A stretch of 64,000 bases of DNA from DATKRB01 sp963794215 (GCA_963794215.1 CAWCCQ010000002.1:186001-250000); one strand, 5' to 3'; counted from the first letter of the stretch, positions 18,988 through 28,323 are shown. The notes: a model not told the origin generated them from the letters alone. Program-made: numbers and translations.

Positions 18988-20027
18988 TGGGTAGGAGGAT
19001 GAGCAGTCGTGACGGTCGTCGTCCGATGAGTGCAGGCCGTCGCCCTGCGGGCGCACCCGCTGCGAGCCGCGGGCGGGCCCTAATTGCGGCCACGGCGCTC
19101 GTGGTGGGGATCGCGTTGCTCGTGCTCGACGTCAGCAGCTCTGCGGCAACGGACTCATCACCGCAAGTCGCGTCGACTGCTCAAGTGCTCAAGCTCGTGG
19201 CGGCCGCCCCCAAGATCATGACCCTGCCGCGAAATCTCACCCCGTCGCCGCAGAACGCCGAAACCGATGCGGTCTCTCTTCCGGGCTGCCAGCCCAACTA
19301 CAACCAAGTGACGGTTGGTCGCTGCGTGTTCGGTGACACAACGGCCAAACGAACTATCGCTCTCCTGGGAGACTCACACGCCGGCATGTGGTTCCCCGTC
19401 GTCGATGCGATCGCCATTCGTACGCACTGGAGGCTGGTCCTCTTCGAAAAGAGTGCCTGTCCCGCGCCCGACACCAGCTTCTGGAATCCAGACGGGAACG
19501 TGCCGTACCCGCAATGCGATCAGTGGCATTCCTACGCCATCGCTCGCATCAAGAAGCTCCATCCGAGCGTTCTGATCGTGACGAGTGCCGACTACCAGCC
19601 AGCTGACAGCAGCGATCGGCCCATCAGTGACGCGCAATGGACGGCGGCGCTGGCCAAGACGCTGACCCTCGCCGGCTCACCGAGCACCAAAGAGGTGGTC
19701 ATCGGCGACATCCCCTACCTCGCTCAAGTGGATGCCGACTGCATCACTGCCCATGCCTCCGACGTGCCAGCGTGCTCAACGCCGGCGACCCAGGCCGTGC
19801 TCGCAAACGCGCAGCAGGCGACGCGCCAAGCTGCCCAAGACGTTGGAGCACTCTTTGTCAACGTCATTCCTTGGATCTGCTCGGCCGTCTGCACGCCGAT
19901 CATCGGGAACATGTTGGTATACGAGAACCAGTATCACATCACGAAGACCTACGCGACGTATCTCGGCGGGGCACTCCAAAGCGCTCTCGCTCCCCTCTTG
20001 GCCTCATCGACGACGACCGCGTCGTAG
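18987..20027 (+). CDS. Membrane-anchored SGNH-hydrolase-domain protein
   Basis: A 346-residue protein. An Arg-rich N-terminus leads to one transmembrane helix (ALIAATALVVGIALLVLDV, about residues 29-47). A periplasmic/extracellular SGNH domain follows, with block I TIALLGDSHAGMWFPVVDAI carrying the catalytic Ser. Further cysteine-bearing loops (CQPNYNQVTVGRCVFG, SACPAP, CSTP, WICSAVC) probably form disulfides. The C-terminal block V is recognisable only loosely (YENQYHITKTYATYL, with the DxxH-like His). Such domains are normally fused to, or paired with, acyltransferase 3 proteins in envelope glycan acylation. Here the partner gene is disrupted, so its current role is doubtful. Confidence 0.85.
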   Translation: MGRRMSSRDGRRPMSAGRRPAGAPAASRGRALIAATALVVGIALLVLDVSSSAATDSSPQVASTAQVLKLVAAAPKIMTLPRNLTPSPQNAETDAVSLPGCQPNYNQVTVGRCVFGDTTAKRTIALLGDSHAGMWFPVVDAIAIRTHWRLVLFEKSACPAPDTSFWNPDGNVPYPQCDQWHSYAIARIKKLHPSVLIVTSADYQPADSSDRPISDAQWTAALAKTLTLAGSPSTKEVVIGDIPYLAQVDADCITAHASDVPACSTPATQAVLANAQQATRQAAQDVGALFVNVIPWICSAVCTPIIGNMLVYENQYHITKTYATYLGGALQSALAPLLASSTTTAS

Positions 20028-20075
20028 CACCTTTCGGCCGGGCCCTCGACGTCACCGCTGGCCGAGCCCGACGGA

Positions 20076-20699
20076 TTACCAGGCGCTAGCGTCATCGGAG
20101 AAGCACCAGAGATCCGCAATACTGATGCCGATGCGGAGCAACATCCGCCTGAAGAGGGGCATGGAGAGCCCGAGCACGTTGCTCGACGACCCATCGATGG
20201 ACTCGACAAAGGGTGCCCCGTAGCCCTCGATGGTAAACCCACCCGCCGCCCCAAGCGGTTCACCGGTCGCCACGTACGCCCGTACCTCTGCGTCGGACAC
20301 CGCGGCAAACCGGACAGCAGTGCTGGCCACGTCGGCAACGACGGATCCCGTCCGCGTGTCCATCAGCCAGTGACCGGTGTAGAGAACGCCCTTCTGGCCG
20401 GACAACGCACGCCAGTACTCGATGGCCACATCGGCGGTGGCGGGCTTGCCGAGTCCGTCCCCGTTCAGGTTGAGCATCGAATCACAGGCGATGACCAGCG
20501 CGTCGGGACAGCGGTCGACAACAGCCAGGCCCTTGCGTTCCGCAAGAGCCCGTACGGCACTAGGCGTGTCGGCAGCGTCGATGTCCTCATCGACCCCGCT
20601 CACGACGATGTCCGCGCACAACCCGGCACCCTCCAGGATGCGGCGTCGTGACGCCGATCCTGACGCGAGAACCAGCCGACGTGGCTCAGGGGGCAGCAA
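20076..20699 (-). CDS. Maf-like nucleoside triphosphate pyrophosphatase
   Basis: A 207-residue house-cleaning pyrophosphatase that hydrolyses modified or canonical NTPs. The N-terminal LVLASGSASRRRILEGAG is the Maf signature loop. The metal-site segment is VIACDSMLNLNGDGLGKP and later FTIEGYGAPFVESIDGSSSNVLGLSMPL closes the active site. The CDSxL variant rather than ADT marks the subgroup common in actinobacteria. Length and motifs are complete. It is convergent with the SGNH gene (48 bases apart). Confidence 0.88.
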   Translation of the reverse strand: MLPPEPRRLVLASGSASRRRILEGAGLCADIVVSGVDEDIDAADTPSAVRALAERKGLAVVDRCPDALVIACDSMLNLNGDGLGKPATADVAIEYWRALSGQKGVLYTGHWLMDTRTGSVVADVASTAVRFAAVSDAEVRAYVATGEPLGAAGGFTIEGYGAPFVESIDGSSSNVLGLSMPLFRRMLLRIGISIADLWCFSDDASAW

Positions 20700-20854
20700 C
20701 GCTGATCCTCATGCAGGGTGCCATTGAGTGTCGACGGATCGATTGGCTCGTCGACCCCAGCACGTCGCCATGTCCGCCGCGACACCATGGAGGAAGCGAC
20801 GCCCCGACGTTGCATCTCGGCGGCCAGTCCGGCCCTGCGGGCGGTCCAGCTGGA

Positions 20855-21865
20855 TCACGTCAGCAGATGCTCGCGCAGGCGCGTCAGGTCTGTCGGCGTG
20901 AGGCTGGCGCTGTCCGCGAGGTAGCGAACGATCCCGCCGTACGTCGCGTCGAGCTCCTCGAGCGCCGCGGCCATGACGGCGCGGGGCGTGCCCATGACCA
21001 CCGCGGCCGCGTCAGGACCCATGCCGGTGGCGACGAGCCCCGCGATGGCGGGCTCGAGCGTTCCGTCGAGGTACCGGCCGCTCAGCTCGTAGTCGTCGAG
21101 GATGTCTTCGCGCGCGACGCCGAGGATCTCCAACAGGAGAGCCGCCGAAAGCCCCGTTCGATCCTTACCGTTGGCGCAGTGAAAGACCGCCGGCAGCCCG
21201 TCGGGCGCGCCGAGCCTCCCGAAGAGGTCACCGAAGAGGGGACCGGCCGTTCGCAGCATCCGTAGGTAGACGGCCAACAGCAGCGACTCCCCCTCCCGAG
21301 CCGTGCTCGGCTGGGCCCGAGGAGTGCTCCCTTCGTGCGGGGATGCCGGGGGGCGCGGTGGGCCGAACAGCGGCAAGTGGCGGGCCTCCGTCAGGCTCGG
21401 CTGGGCCGTCCGTTCGCCGTCGCCCCGGAAGTCGTAGACAGCGCGTACGCCCAGCCGCTCGTAGAGAGCGAGGTCACCTGCCGTCAGGCCGTGGAGCGAG
21501 TCTGCGCGGAATAGGACACCCCACCTCGTGTGCAATCCGTCCGCACCCCGGTAGCCGCCAAGGTCACGGAAGTTACGGGCTCCCTCAAAGGGCACCCTGC
21601 GCTCGGCGGCTACGAAAGCGCGGCCCCCGGCGACGGGACGGATCGAGACGTAGTGCCGGCCAGGCCCGAGGTCGTCGAGACGGGCCGCTCGCTCAGCCGA
21701 GCCCGCCGAGCCAACACGGGCGTGTTCGATAGCCTTGGACGTCGGTCCGGCCGCGATGTCAACCCCGACAGCGGGCCCCTCGAAGTCCCACCGGACGACG
21801 AGCCCGCCACGGTCGTGGCCGACCACCTCGACGTGGGCGATGACGGCACTCAGGTCGCGGTCCAC
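20855..21865 (-). CDS. Tyrosine-protein phosphatase family protein (MptpB/LipA-like)
   Basis: A 336-residue protein with a C-terminal phosphatase domain. The P-loop is HCANGKDRTG (catalytic Cys and Arg) at about residue 228. The upstream GARNFRDLGGYRGADG and VRAVYDFRGDGER signatures are typical of the bacterial phosphatase family that acts on phosphotyrosine and phosphoinositides. The first ~85 residues form a fibronectin-like extension (LVVRWDFEGPAVGVDIAAGP), common in actinobacterial members. No signal peptide is visible. It is a single gene; a 23-bp tandem repeat lies just upstream of its start. Confidence 0.85.
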   Translation of the reverse strand: MDRDLSAVIAHVEVVGHDRGGLVVRWDFEGPAVGVDIAAGPTSKAIEHARVGSAGSAERAARLDDLGPGRHYVSIRPVAGGRAFVAAERRVPFEGARNFRDLGGYRGADGLHTRWGVLFRADSLHGLTAGDLALYERLGVRAVYDFRGDGERTAQPSLTEARHLPLFGPPRPPASPHEGSTPRAQPSTAREGESLLLAVYLRMLRTAGPLFGDLFGRLGAPDGLPAVFHCANGKDRTGLSAALLLEILGVAREDILDDYELSGRYLDGTLEPAIAGLVATGMGPDAAAVVMGTPRAVMAAALEELDATYGGIVRYLADSASLTPTDLTRLREHLLT

Positions 21866-21924
21866 CCGTCGGCCTCTCGACTACCGGTCGTTCGGGTGGA
21901 CCATGGCGTCGACCGGGTTCCGGC

Positions 21925-22039
21925 GCAAATCGTGGCACTTTGCCGCAGCCAACCGTGGCTCATTGCGACAGCAAATCGTGGCACTTTGCCGCAGCCAACC
22001 GTGGCTCATTGCGACAGCCAACCGTGGCTCATTGCGACA
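21925..22039. repeat. Tandem array of five 23-bp repeats
   Basis: Five direct units of 23 bases in two flavours lie between the phosphatase start and the CoA-transferase stop. Type A begins GCAAATCGTGGCACTTTGCC and occurs at 21925 and 21971. Type B begins GCCAACCGTGGCTCATTGCG and occurs at 21948, 21994 and 22017. A degenerate sixth unit follows. The order is A-B-A-B-B, so the 46-bp A+B pair was itself duplicated. There are no spacers, so it is not a CRISPR array. On the complementary strand the core reads as a GCCACG-containing motif. Confidence 0.9.
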
Positions 22040-22152
22040 GCCGCTCGTGGCCCCCACCCGGCGAGGTCTCAAGCGACCCGAAGCTGTCGGTGCGAACCTC
22101 GACCCGATCGTGGCATGGTCGGTATGGTTCATGTGCCGTTGGCTGCGTCAAA

Positions 22153-23362
22153 TCAGGCGATCGCGCCGTCGGCGACCAACTGGTCAAAGCGCGCCCGGTC
22201 CACGTCGAGCAGCTCCATGAACACCTCCTCGTTGTGCTGGCCCATCATGGGGGCGGGCCCTCGGACCGCGGCCCCTTCGTCGCCAATTCGGAAGACGACA
22301 CCGGGGAGCGGGCCCGGGCCGGCGATGGGGTGGGTCACCCATTGGAAGAAGTCGCGCTCGTGAAGATGGGCGTCCCACGCGAGACGCGCCGAGTTCATCA
22401 GCGGGTAGGCGGCCACGCCGATGGCCTGACATGCCATCGTGGCCTGCCACGGCGAGCGCTTCGACGTCCACCCCGACACGGCCGCATCGATGGCTTCCTC
22501 GTCGGCTTTGCGCGCTTCGAAACTGTCGAGATCGGCCAACGCAATGTGTTGTTCGCGCAGCAACGCGCGAAACGCTGCCCAGCGCCGCGTCGTCCTCGAC
22601 CGCGATCGCTACCCAGGCGTCGTCGCCGAGACATCGGTAGAAGCCGTGGGGAGACATCACGGGCGACTTGTCGATCAGCCGTTCCACCGGCGCACCGGAC
22701 GACCGCGTGATGATCGGGCCGGGCATCATCGTGAGCAGGCCCTCGACCTGGGAATACTCGAGATGACAGCCTTTGCCGCTTTGCCGCGCTTGCTCGAGGG
22801 CAGCGACGATGGCGAGCGCCCCGTACATGCCGGCGACCGGGTCGCCGTAGAAAGTGTTGATCGGCGTGGGACCGTCGTCGGGATGCCCGATCACCGACGC
22901 CAACCCTGAGGCATAACCGAGGTGGTCGCCGTAGGCGACGTACCCGCGTTCGGGTCCCGTCGCACCGTAGGCGGACAGCGACAGCAAGACCATGGCCGGG
23001 TTTGCGGCGGACAGGTCTTCCCAGCCGAGGTGGAGACGGCCCAGCACACCGGGCGAGAAGTTCTCGATGGCAGCGTCGCTGATGGCCACAAGGTCGATCA
23101 CCAGTCGGCGGCCCTCGGGATGCTTCATGTCGACGGTGATCGACCGTTTCCCGCGATTGGTGGCCGAATACCAGCCGCTGCGCTCGGGGTCGTGCACCCC
23201 ATCCGCCCAGGCACCGGAAAGACGCAGCATGTCGAGTCGTCGGCTCGTCTCGATCTTGATGACGTCAGCACCAAGGTCGGTGAGGATCATCCCGCAGTAG
23301 GGGGCTGCCCACGTCCATCCGAAGTCCAAGACCCGCGTGCCCCCGAGGGGTCCGCCGGTCAC
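22153..23362 (-). CDS. CaiB/BaiF (class III) CoA-transferase, one-base frameshift
   Basis: A class III CoA-transferase of about 400 residues. N-terminal GTRVLDFGWTWAAPYCGMILTDLGADVIKIE is the family signature. SATNRGKRSITVDMKHPEGR, the catalytic Asp region SDAAIENFSPGVLGRLHLGW and YSQVEGLLTMM follow. After AIAVEDDAA the frame changes at about 22582, where one extra C on the coding strand would restore WAAFRALLREQHIAL. The C-terminal part then reads on to HNEEVFMELL and a stop at 22153. The GTG start overlaps the stop of the upstream CoA-transferase (GTGA). The substrate is unknown; these enzymes move CoA between organic acids. Confidence 0.85.
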
Positions 23363-24443
23363 GCCGCTCTCCGCCACTGCTGCTCGATCTGTTCGGTGGT
23401 GGCTGCGGCGGTCGACGCGCCAAGCTGGTGGCTCCAGCATCGGAAGGCGGGGCACCTCCGACGGTAGCGCCACCGAATTCGATCGTGCGCCATGCCCCGC
23501 GCGCCCGTAGCTGCTGCCAGGCAAGCACGTCGTCGAGCGATCGTGGGAGCGCAATGGGAATGTGCCGGCGTTGACCCTCCACCAGCACATCGTGGCGGCG
23601 TTGCTTCACGGTCCACTCGCCCAGCAGTAGCCCCAGCGCGTCGTTGTTAGCGAGGCGGCTGTCAGGGTCTCCACCGAGGGCTCCCAGTGCGTCGTCATCG
23701 ACCCACGCCACCAGTGCATCCCACTGTCGAGGATCGAGCGTCCGGATGTAGACGTCGCCGTCTGCCGCCGGCAACAACATCCCGAGCGATGTCGATGGCG
23801 TGCTCGGGTTACCGGTTACGACCCCGTTCCACACGAAGTTGGGGAAGATGCCGTGCAGCATGGCCGCCACGACCTCTTGCACCGAGACATCAGCCACGAC
23901 CGGCGTCCCGCGCTGCTCTGCCCAACGACGGCCGACCAGCGCGGCCGTCGCCGCGGCCAGACCAGCGAGCGCCTGGGGCTGGAAGCCGGGAGGCAGGACC
24001 GGCACGTACTCCTCGCCCGCGGGCGGACGTGGACGCCGGGTCACGTTGGCGAGGCCGCTCGAGGCCCACTCGGTCAGGTCGGTCATGCGGAAATCCCGAT
24101 TGGGTCCCGAGCGCCCGAGACTGCGAACGCTGACGAGGACCTGTGCAGCGGGGCCGGATCGCAATAGGGCCGTGTCTCCAGGAATATCCAGCGCGCGCAG
24201 CTCGGCGTCGTCGAGGTCGGCCAAAATCACGTCGGCTAGCGCGCCCAGCGCGCCCATCGGCCCGGCCGGAGGGATCACGGCGCGGCCCCGGTCGTAGTAC
24301 GCCGATTCGGCGGGGGGCACGTCGCGACCCGGCATCCGTACCTGCACCACGTCCGCGCCGAGGGCGGCGAACACCAGTCCGGCAGATGCGACACCCAGAC
24401 GCCGCCCCACCTCGAGCACTCGGACGTGTTCCAGGGTCCGCAC
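23359..24443 (-). CDS. CaiB/BaiF-like CoA-transferase (divergent copy), one-base frameshift near the end
   Basis: About 360 residues. The GTG at 24443 has an excellent GGAGGTGA site and starts RTLEHVRVLEVGRRLGVASAGLVFAALGADVVQV. The usual catalytic Asp segment is only weakly matched (DVILADLDDAELRALDIPG), and the later blocks PVVADVSVQEVVAAMLHG and IPIALPRSLDDVLAWQQLRARGAW are family-like. Near 23446-23453 (a GGGG run on the plus strand) a one-base change is needed to reach FRCWSHQLGASTAAATTEQI and the stop, which overlaps the downstream CoA-transferase start. The pair probably forms a heteromer; that is an inference from the overlap. Confidence 0.8.
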
Positions 24444-24792
24444 AGGTTCACCTCCGCGTGATGGAGCGACGCTCGTCGGGAGTCGGTCCGAGGGTACCGT
24501 AGCGCGACCACATCTTTTCGGGTCGCCACACGGCGTCGATCGGTCGACGTCGAGGAGCTGGCGTGCCGAAGCGTCGAGCATGTGGGAAGTCTCCAGCGGG
24601 CGACGCCCTGACATCGGCCGGTTCGTCCGCACGTTGCCGACCTGGCTGACCGCGCCCCAGGGCGCCGAGGACCCGTCGCAGCAATCGTTCAGAACCCGGC
24701 ACTCAGAATGACGCGTGGGTCGCCCTGGCTTGCCGACCCAAGGTGTGCTAGCGACGTGGGTTCTGCCGTGAATGCGGCCTCAGGGAGGGGCG
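24444..24792. other. Divergent intergenic region between CoA-transferase and Asp-box protein
   Basis: About 350 bases with the divergent promoters. A strong GGAGGGGCG site precedes the plus-strand ATG. No operator-like inverted repeat is obvious. Confidence 0.4.
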
Positions 24793-25761
24793 ATGACCGA
24801 CAACTTCACAATCCTGGCGGGCACGACCGGAAACGGTCTGTGGCACAGCAGGGACGGTGGTGAGACCTGGGGTTGGGGGCAGGGATCACTCACCTTCCTC
24901 GACGTGCACGTCTATGGCATCGCGGTACACCCGCTGGACCCCGCGGTCGTGTACATCGGAACTGACACGGGCCTGCACCGCAGCATCGACCGTGGCGGGG
25001 TGTTCGAGTCGGTCGAGGGTCCGATGACCGGCGACGTGTGGCGCATCACCTTTGACCCGGTGGACCCCGACACTATGCTCGTCGGCACTCGACCGGGTCG
25101 CATTCATCGCACGCGCGACGCCGGAAAGTCTTGGGAGACGCTCCCTGCAGACATCGCCGAGACAGGCGAGCCAGCAGGCAAGACCCGTCTGACCGGCCTG
25201 CAGGTCGACCCCGACGACCGCGAGCAGATCTGGGGGTGCATCGAAGTCGATGGCGCTCGCCGCTCGCGCGATGGCGGCGCCACGTGGACCCACGAGCTCC
25301 TCGACTTCACTCGCGACTTCCACTGGCTCTCCATCCTGCCGGGGGCACCGAAGCGCATCTTCTTCACGACGCCCGGCTACGTGGTCCGCAGCGACGACGG
25401 CGGCAAGTCCTTCCAGAAGCTCGACATCCCTACGCCGTACCCGAGCCCGTACTTCCGTGAGATGTACGTGAAACCCGATGACCCCTCCGTGCTGCTCCTT
25501 GGCGTCGGAGACCACGTCTTTGGGGCGACCGGGACAGTGCTGCGCTCGATCGACCGGGGCGAGACCTGGGCCACGGTGGCCATGCCGAACGAACCCAACT
25601 CGCCGATATGGGCATTCGGATCCCATCACGCGAACCCCGATCGGGTCGTGACCTGCTCCCACTACGGCGAGCTCTACATCTCCGAGGACGCAGGGCTCTC
25701 GTGGCGCAAGCTCGCCCGAGAGCTCACCGACGTCCGGACCGTCGCCTGGCTTCCGAACTAA
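24793..25761 (+). CDS. BNR/Asp-box repeat beta-propeller protein (YCF48/sortilin-like)
   Basis: A 322-residue beta-propeller. Repeated Asp-box turns of the form SxDGGxTW are visible: HSRDGGETW, HRTRDAGKSW, RSRDGGATW, RSDDGGKSF, RSIDRGETW and ISEDAGLSW. That gives about six or seven blades. Such cytosolic propellers without signal peptide are common in actinobacteria and are annotated as glycosyl hydrolase or exo-alpha-sialidase only because of the repeat; no sialidase catalytic residues can be identified. The ATG at 24793 is supported by an AGGGAGGGG site. It is a single gene. Confidence 0.85.
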   Translation: MTDNFTILAGTTGNGLWHSRDGGETWGWGQGSLTFLDVHVYGIAVHPLDPAVVYIGTDTGLHRSIDRGGVFESVEGPMTGDVWRITFDPVDPDTMLVGTRPGRIHRTRDAGKSWETLPADIAETGEPAGKTRLTGLQVDPDDREQIWGCIEVDGARRSRDGGATWTHELLDFTRDFHWLSILPGAPKRIFFTTPGYVVRSDDGGKSFQKLDIPTPYPSPYFREMYVKPDDPSVLLLGVGDHVFGATGTVLRSIDRGETWATVAMPNEPNSPIWAFGSHHANPDRVVTCSHYGELYISEDAGLSWRKLARELTDVRTVAWLPN

Positions 25762-25819
25762 ACGCCCGATGCCAGCAAAAGCAACCGGCCGGCGCATGTG
25801 GTGGTCGTGGTGATCCAGC

Positions 25820-26266
25820 TCACCCAACCGCGAGCTCGGCACCGAGGGCGTCGAGCCAACCATCCGTGCCCTGCTCCCGCCACGCCGGCTCTTCGAGGCC
25901 GTCGAGAAAGGCACCTTGCTCGGTCAGAACGAGGCGGGTGCCGTCGCCGACGGCAAGGAGCTGCACGGTGGTAATGGACACCGTCGCCGGTCGACCATCC
26001 TGCGACAGCACCGACGTGTAGACGATCCGCCCATCGGTGACGATATCGCGGTACAGAGACTCGAAGCCCAGCGAAGTGCCGTTGCGTCGGGCACGGTTGA
26101 TCTCTTGGCCGCCGACACGGAAATCGAGCCGATACTCCGAATCGGGGCCAGCAAACCACCGGCGCTTGGTCTCCGGATCGGCCCACGCCGCGAAGACCCG
26201 TTGCGGTGGCACGGGGTAGCGACGTTCGATCGTGAAAGGGGCGTGCGTCACGGCATGGTCGGTCAT
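25820..26266 (-). CDS. SRPBCC family protein, AHSA1/ATPase activator type
   Basis: A 148-residue helix-grip protein. FTIERRYPVPPQRVFAAWADPETKRRWF is the classic N-terminal motif of AHSA1-like proteins and GQGTDGWLDALGAEL-type residues form the last helix. These small proteins are usually the second gene after an ArsR-family regulator. That is the case here, but the ArsR gene is reduced to a remnant immediately upstream. The ATG at 26266 has an AGGAG site. The ligand is unknown. Confidence 0.85.
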   Translation of the reverse strand: MTDHAVTHAPFTIERRYPVPPQRVFAAWADPETKRRWFAGPDSEYRLDFRVGGQEINRARRNGTSLGFESLYRDIVTDGRIVYTSVLSQDGRPATVSITTVQLLAVGDGTRLVLTEQGAFLDGLEEPAWREQGTDGWLDALGAELAVG

Positions 26267-26434
26267 TATGTGCTCCTCTCGGGCATCGGGTGAGGACCTC
26301 GGCAAGGAGCTCGCCCAGTGGCGAGGGGTCGGGCCAACTCCTTCACCGTGGCCGGACCTTCGATCAACTGCTCGACGATGCGGCGTCCGGCTGGGATCGA
26401 TCAGGGCGTGAAATACCTGGTCAAGCGCTCGCAT
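26267..26434 (-). pseudogene. Remnant of ArsR-family HTH regulator
   Basis: The start MRALDQVFHALIDPSR matches the first helix of ArsR regulators. One base later the frame changes, and the next stretch in the new frame is RRIVEQLIEGPATVKELARPLA, the expected second and third helices. After that about 50 codons that should contain the recognition helix are missing. The sequence joins directly to an ArsR-like C-terminal end (GELLAEVLTRCP) just before the AHSA1 start. So the regulator has both a frameshift and an internal deletion, and the downstream gene has probably lost its control. Confidence 0.7.
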
Positions 26435-26988
26435 GCGTGGTGAGGCATCGGCTTGAGACCACTTATCCGCAAGCACACTGGTCAAGCTATCTCTTAAGTG
26501 TTTCGGACTCTCGCACCTGGCCTGGCTGCGCGCCCGAGTCGATTGGCTCAGCGACGGGGTCGCGACAGGGGCCATGCGTTCGCCGACGCCGCCACGCGCG
26601 ACTCCGAGCGGACGTGGTGAGGCGCCACAACCCGTCTTCGACCGAGAAAATCCCGTTTGCCGGCGGCGAGTGCGGAGACGACCTCCTCGTTGACGACGTC
26701 AACGAGGAGCGGTACAGCTCGGTCGCGCCCAACGCAGCGCATGACCCTCGCCATTCTCGTTCGCAAGCCGGCTGCTCGTCCACAACGCGAAACGTAGAGC
26801 CTGCGATCGCCGATCAACGAGAAGTGGCGCAGCGCAGTGAGATGCGCTGCGAAGCAGTGGGTCCGCGTCGCCGGTGCGCGATCAGTTCGCCTGGTGCAGT
26901 GCGATCAGGCTCTCCTTTCTCTGCCACGTCGTCCACGTCCAGGGTCCAACCGCCGGCAGATACCGCCCGCGAGCTCTAACCTGGGCGG
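26435..26988. other. Gene-poor stretch with a long perfect palindrome
   Basis: About 550 bases. No protein gene can be supported; a minus-strand frame around 26.6-26.8 kb has a short plausible helix (AVPLLVDVVNEEVVSALAAGKR) but no family. It holds the 27-bp palindrome listed at 26683. Confidence 0.4.
26683..26709. repeat. Perfect 27-bp palindrome (13-bp arms, 1-bp centre)
   Basis: CTCCTCGTTGACG-A-CGTCAACGAGGAG: both arms match at every base. No T-tract follows on either strand, so it is not a standard terminator. It could be a binding site for a large dimeric or tetrameric protein, or an end of a lost mobile element. Confidence 0.7.
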
Positions 26989-27366
26989 GTGAACCAGAAG
27001 CCCGAGCACCCGGCTGCCGACCGCGAGATGACGCGCCTGGGCAAGCTCAGGCAATCGGCACAGGGCTTCGTCGAACGGAGCACTCCCGCGTTTTCCTCGA
27101 CCCTGCCGCAGGCGTCGTTCCGATCGCTCAAAGAGGACCCACCCCAGCTGCTCGCCGTTGAGCGTCGTTGCCCATCGCAGGCACTGCGCAACGACGAGTG
27201 GCCGTTGCTGGGCGTGCAGCCAACGGCAATCCAGTGCAGTCTCGCCAGCGGGCACTCCGGCGCCCATCGATCGTGGTGGCACCGCGAATTTCCGCGCCGG
27301 CGCTGGCGAATTTACGACTGGGACGATCCACGCGACAACGGTTCGCAGAGCCACGGCGATCGGTGA
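26989..27366 (+). CDS. Small hypothetical protein with C-x(n)-GHxGxH motif
   Basis: 125 residues from a GTG start. The N-terminal half is basic and helical. The second half contains CSLASGHSGAHRSWWHREFPRRRW followed by an acidic DWDDPRD tail; the Cys/His arrangement C-x5-GHxGxH recurs in small actinobacterial proteins and may bind a metal. An overlapping minus-strand frame is longer but Arg-rich and less protein-like. No family name can be given. Confidence 0.45.
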   Translation: MNQKPEHPAADREMTRLGKLRQSAQGFVERSTPAFSSTLPQASFRSLKEDPPQLLAVERRCPSQALRNDEWPLLGVQPTAIQCSLASGHSGAHRSWWHREFPRRRWRIYDWDDPRDNGSQSHGDR

Positions 27367-27562
27367 CACGATGTGATGCCGGTCGGTTGACAGGTCATGT
27401 CGGCAGCGCCGGGCGGCGGCGGTCGGGTCATCTGCAGCGCAACCGCCGCTGTGCGAAACGCGAGATCGGCGAGTGGAGCAACCAGATTCCGCTCGGCCCG
27501 GCCCCATGCAAACGGGCCCGGGCTTCCCGTCCCGATACGTGAGGAGCGGTCTCGACCTTTCG

Positions 27563-28282
27563 CTATCCTCTGGTCCTCGCAGCCGTCATGGCGCGCCGGA
27601 TTCCGCCCAGGCCTGCCTCAAATGCTCGTCGGAGCAACGGGCTGAAGAGGGACAGATCGGCGAGAACGTCCCTCGAACACAGAAGTACCCCTGGCCGCGG
27701 AAAGTTCCACCAAGGGCCTTCGACGTCCAAGGCGACAACGCCGGCATTCAGGCTTCCGGGGCTGACCCGGTTGGCGGCGCACACTTCCTCGGCCACCACC
27801 TTCATGGCCCGCGAGCGTGACGTCTCACTTCGGGTACGCGACGGGGTGAACCAGCGCAGAGCTTGCTCGCAGCTGGTCCTTGCCAATCGCCCCAAAGGTG
27901 GCGACGCCCCAAGGCTATCGAAACGAGGCGGATCGAACACTTGGCGCGCGACATCCCGGCGTTGGGGGACTGCTCCCCCGGCGCCGGAACTGACCTCTCC
28001 CAGCAACGACGCGCCCTCGACGGCCACCATCCGGCGCCACCACTCGAGCCATCCGGCCACGGCCTGCTCGCGATCGGTCGGGCTGCACTTCGGCGCCAGG
28101 TCCGCAACGTTGCCGGCGAGCCGCGGCGGCACCACGGGATCAGCGGGCGGATCCAGGCCACAGGCATCACGGACGTAAAGGACGGCGTGGATCGCCTGTC
28201 CCCCGCCCACGGCGACCCTCCAGGATCCGGCTCCGCGGCGTCGCACTCTTCCAGTGTGCGCCCTCTTCGCGCTGGGCGACAC
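27563..28282 (-). CDS. Hypothetical protein
   Basis: 239 residues, not recognised. It contains regular helices (AIHAVLYVRDACGL; EQAVAGWLEWWRRMVAVEGASLLG) and Trp-rich segments (GPWWNFPRPGVLLCSRDVLADLSLFSPLLRRAFEAGL). There is no signal peptide or membrane segment. The N-terminal 25 residues are Arg-rich, so the true start may lie downstream of 28282. It is divergent from the next small gene by 41 bases. Confidence 0.6.
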   Translation of the reverse strand: MSPSAKRAHTGRVRRRGAGSWRVAVGGGQAIHAVLYVRDACGLDPPADPVVPPRLAGNVADLAPKCSPTDREQAVAGWLEWWRRMVAVEGASLLGEVSSGAGGAVPQRRDVARQVFDPPRFDSLGASPPLGRLARTSCEQALRWFTPSRTRSETSRSRAMKVVAEEVCAANRVSPGSLNAGVVALDVEGPWWNFPRPGVLLCSRDVLADLSLFSPLLRRAFEAGLGGIRRAMTAARTRG

Positions 28283-28323
28283 CGTGACTTGTCGGGCGGC
28301 GTGTCTGTTCGTAGCGTCAGAGC

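Noticed and set aside
21925..22039. CRISPR array
   Set aside because: Units are directly adjacent with no spacers, and no cas gene is present in the window.
24886..25914. 342-residue minus-strand ORF opposite the Asp-box protein
   Set aside because: Composition mirrors the plus-strand codons; the plus-strand protein has clear repeats.
26905..27507. 200-residue minus-strand ORF
   Set aside because: Arg-rich and opposite the smaller plus-strand gene with the C/H motif, which looks more like a protein; neither is certain.
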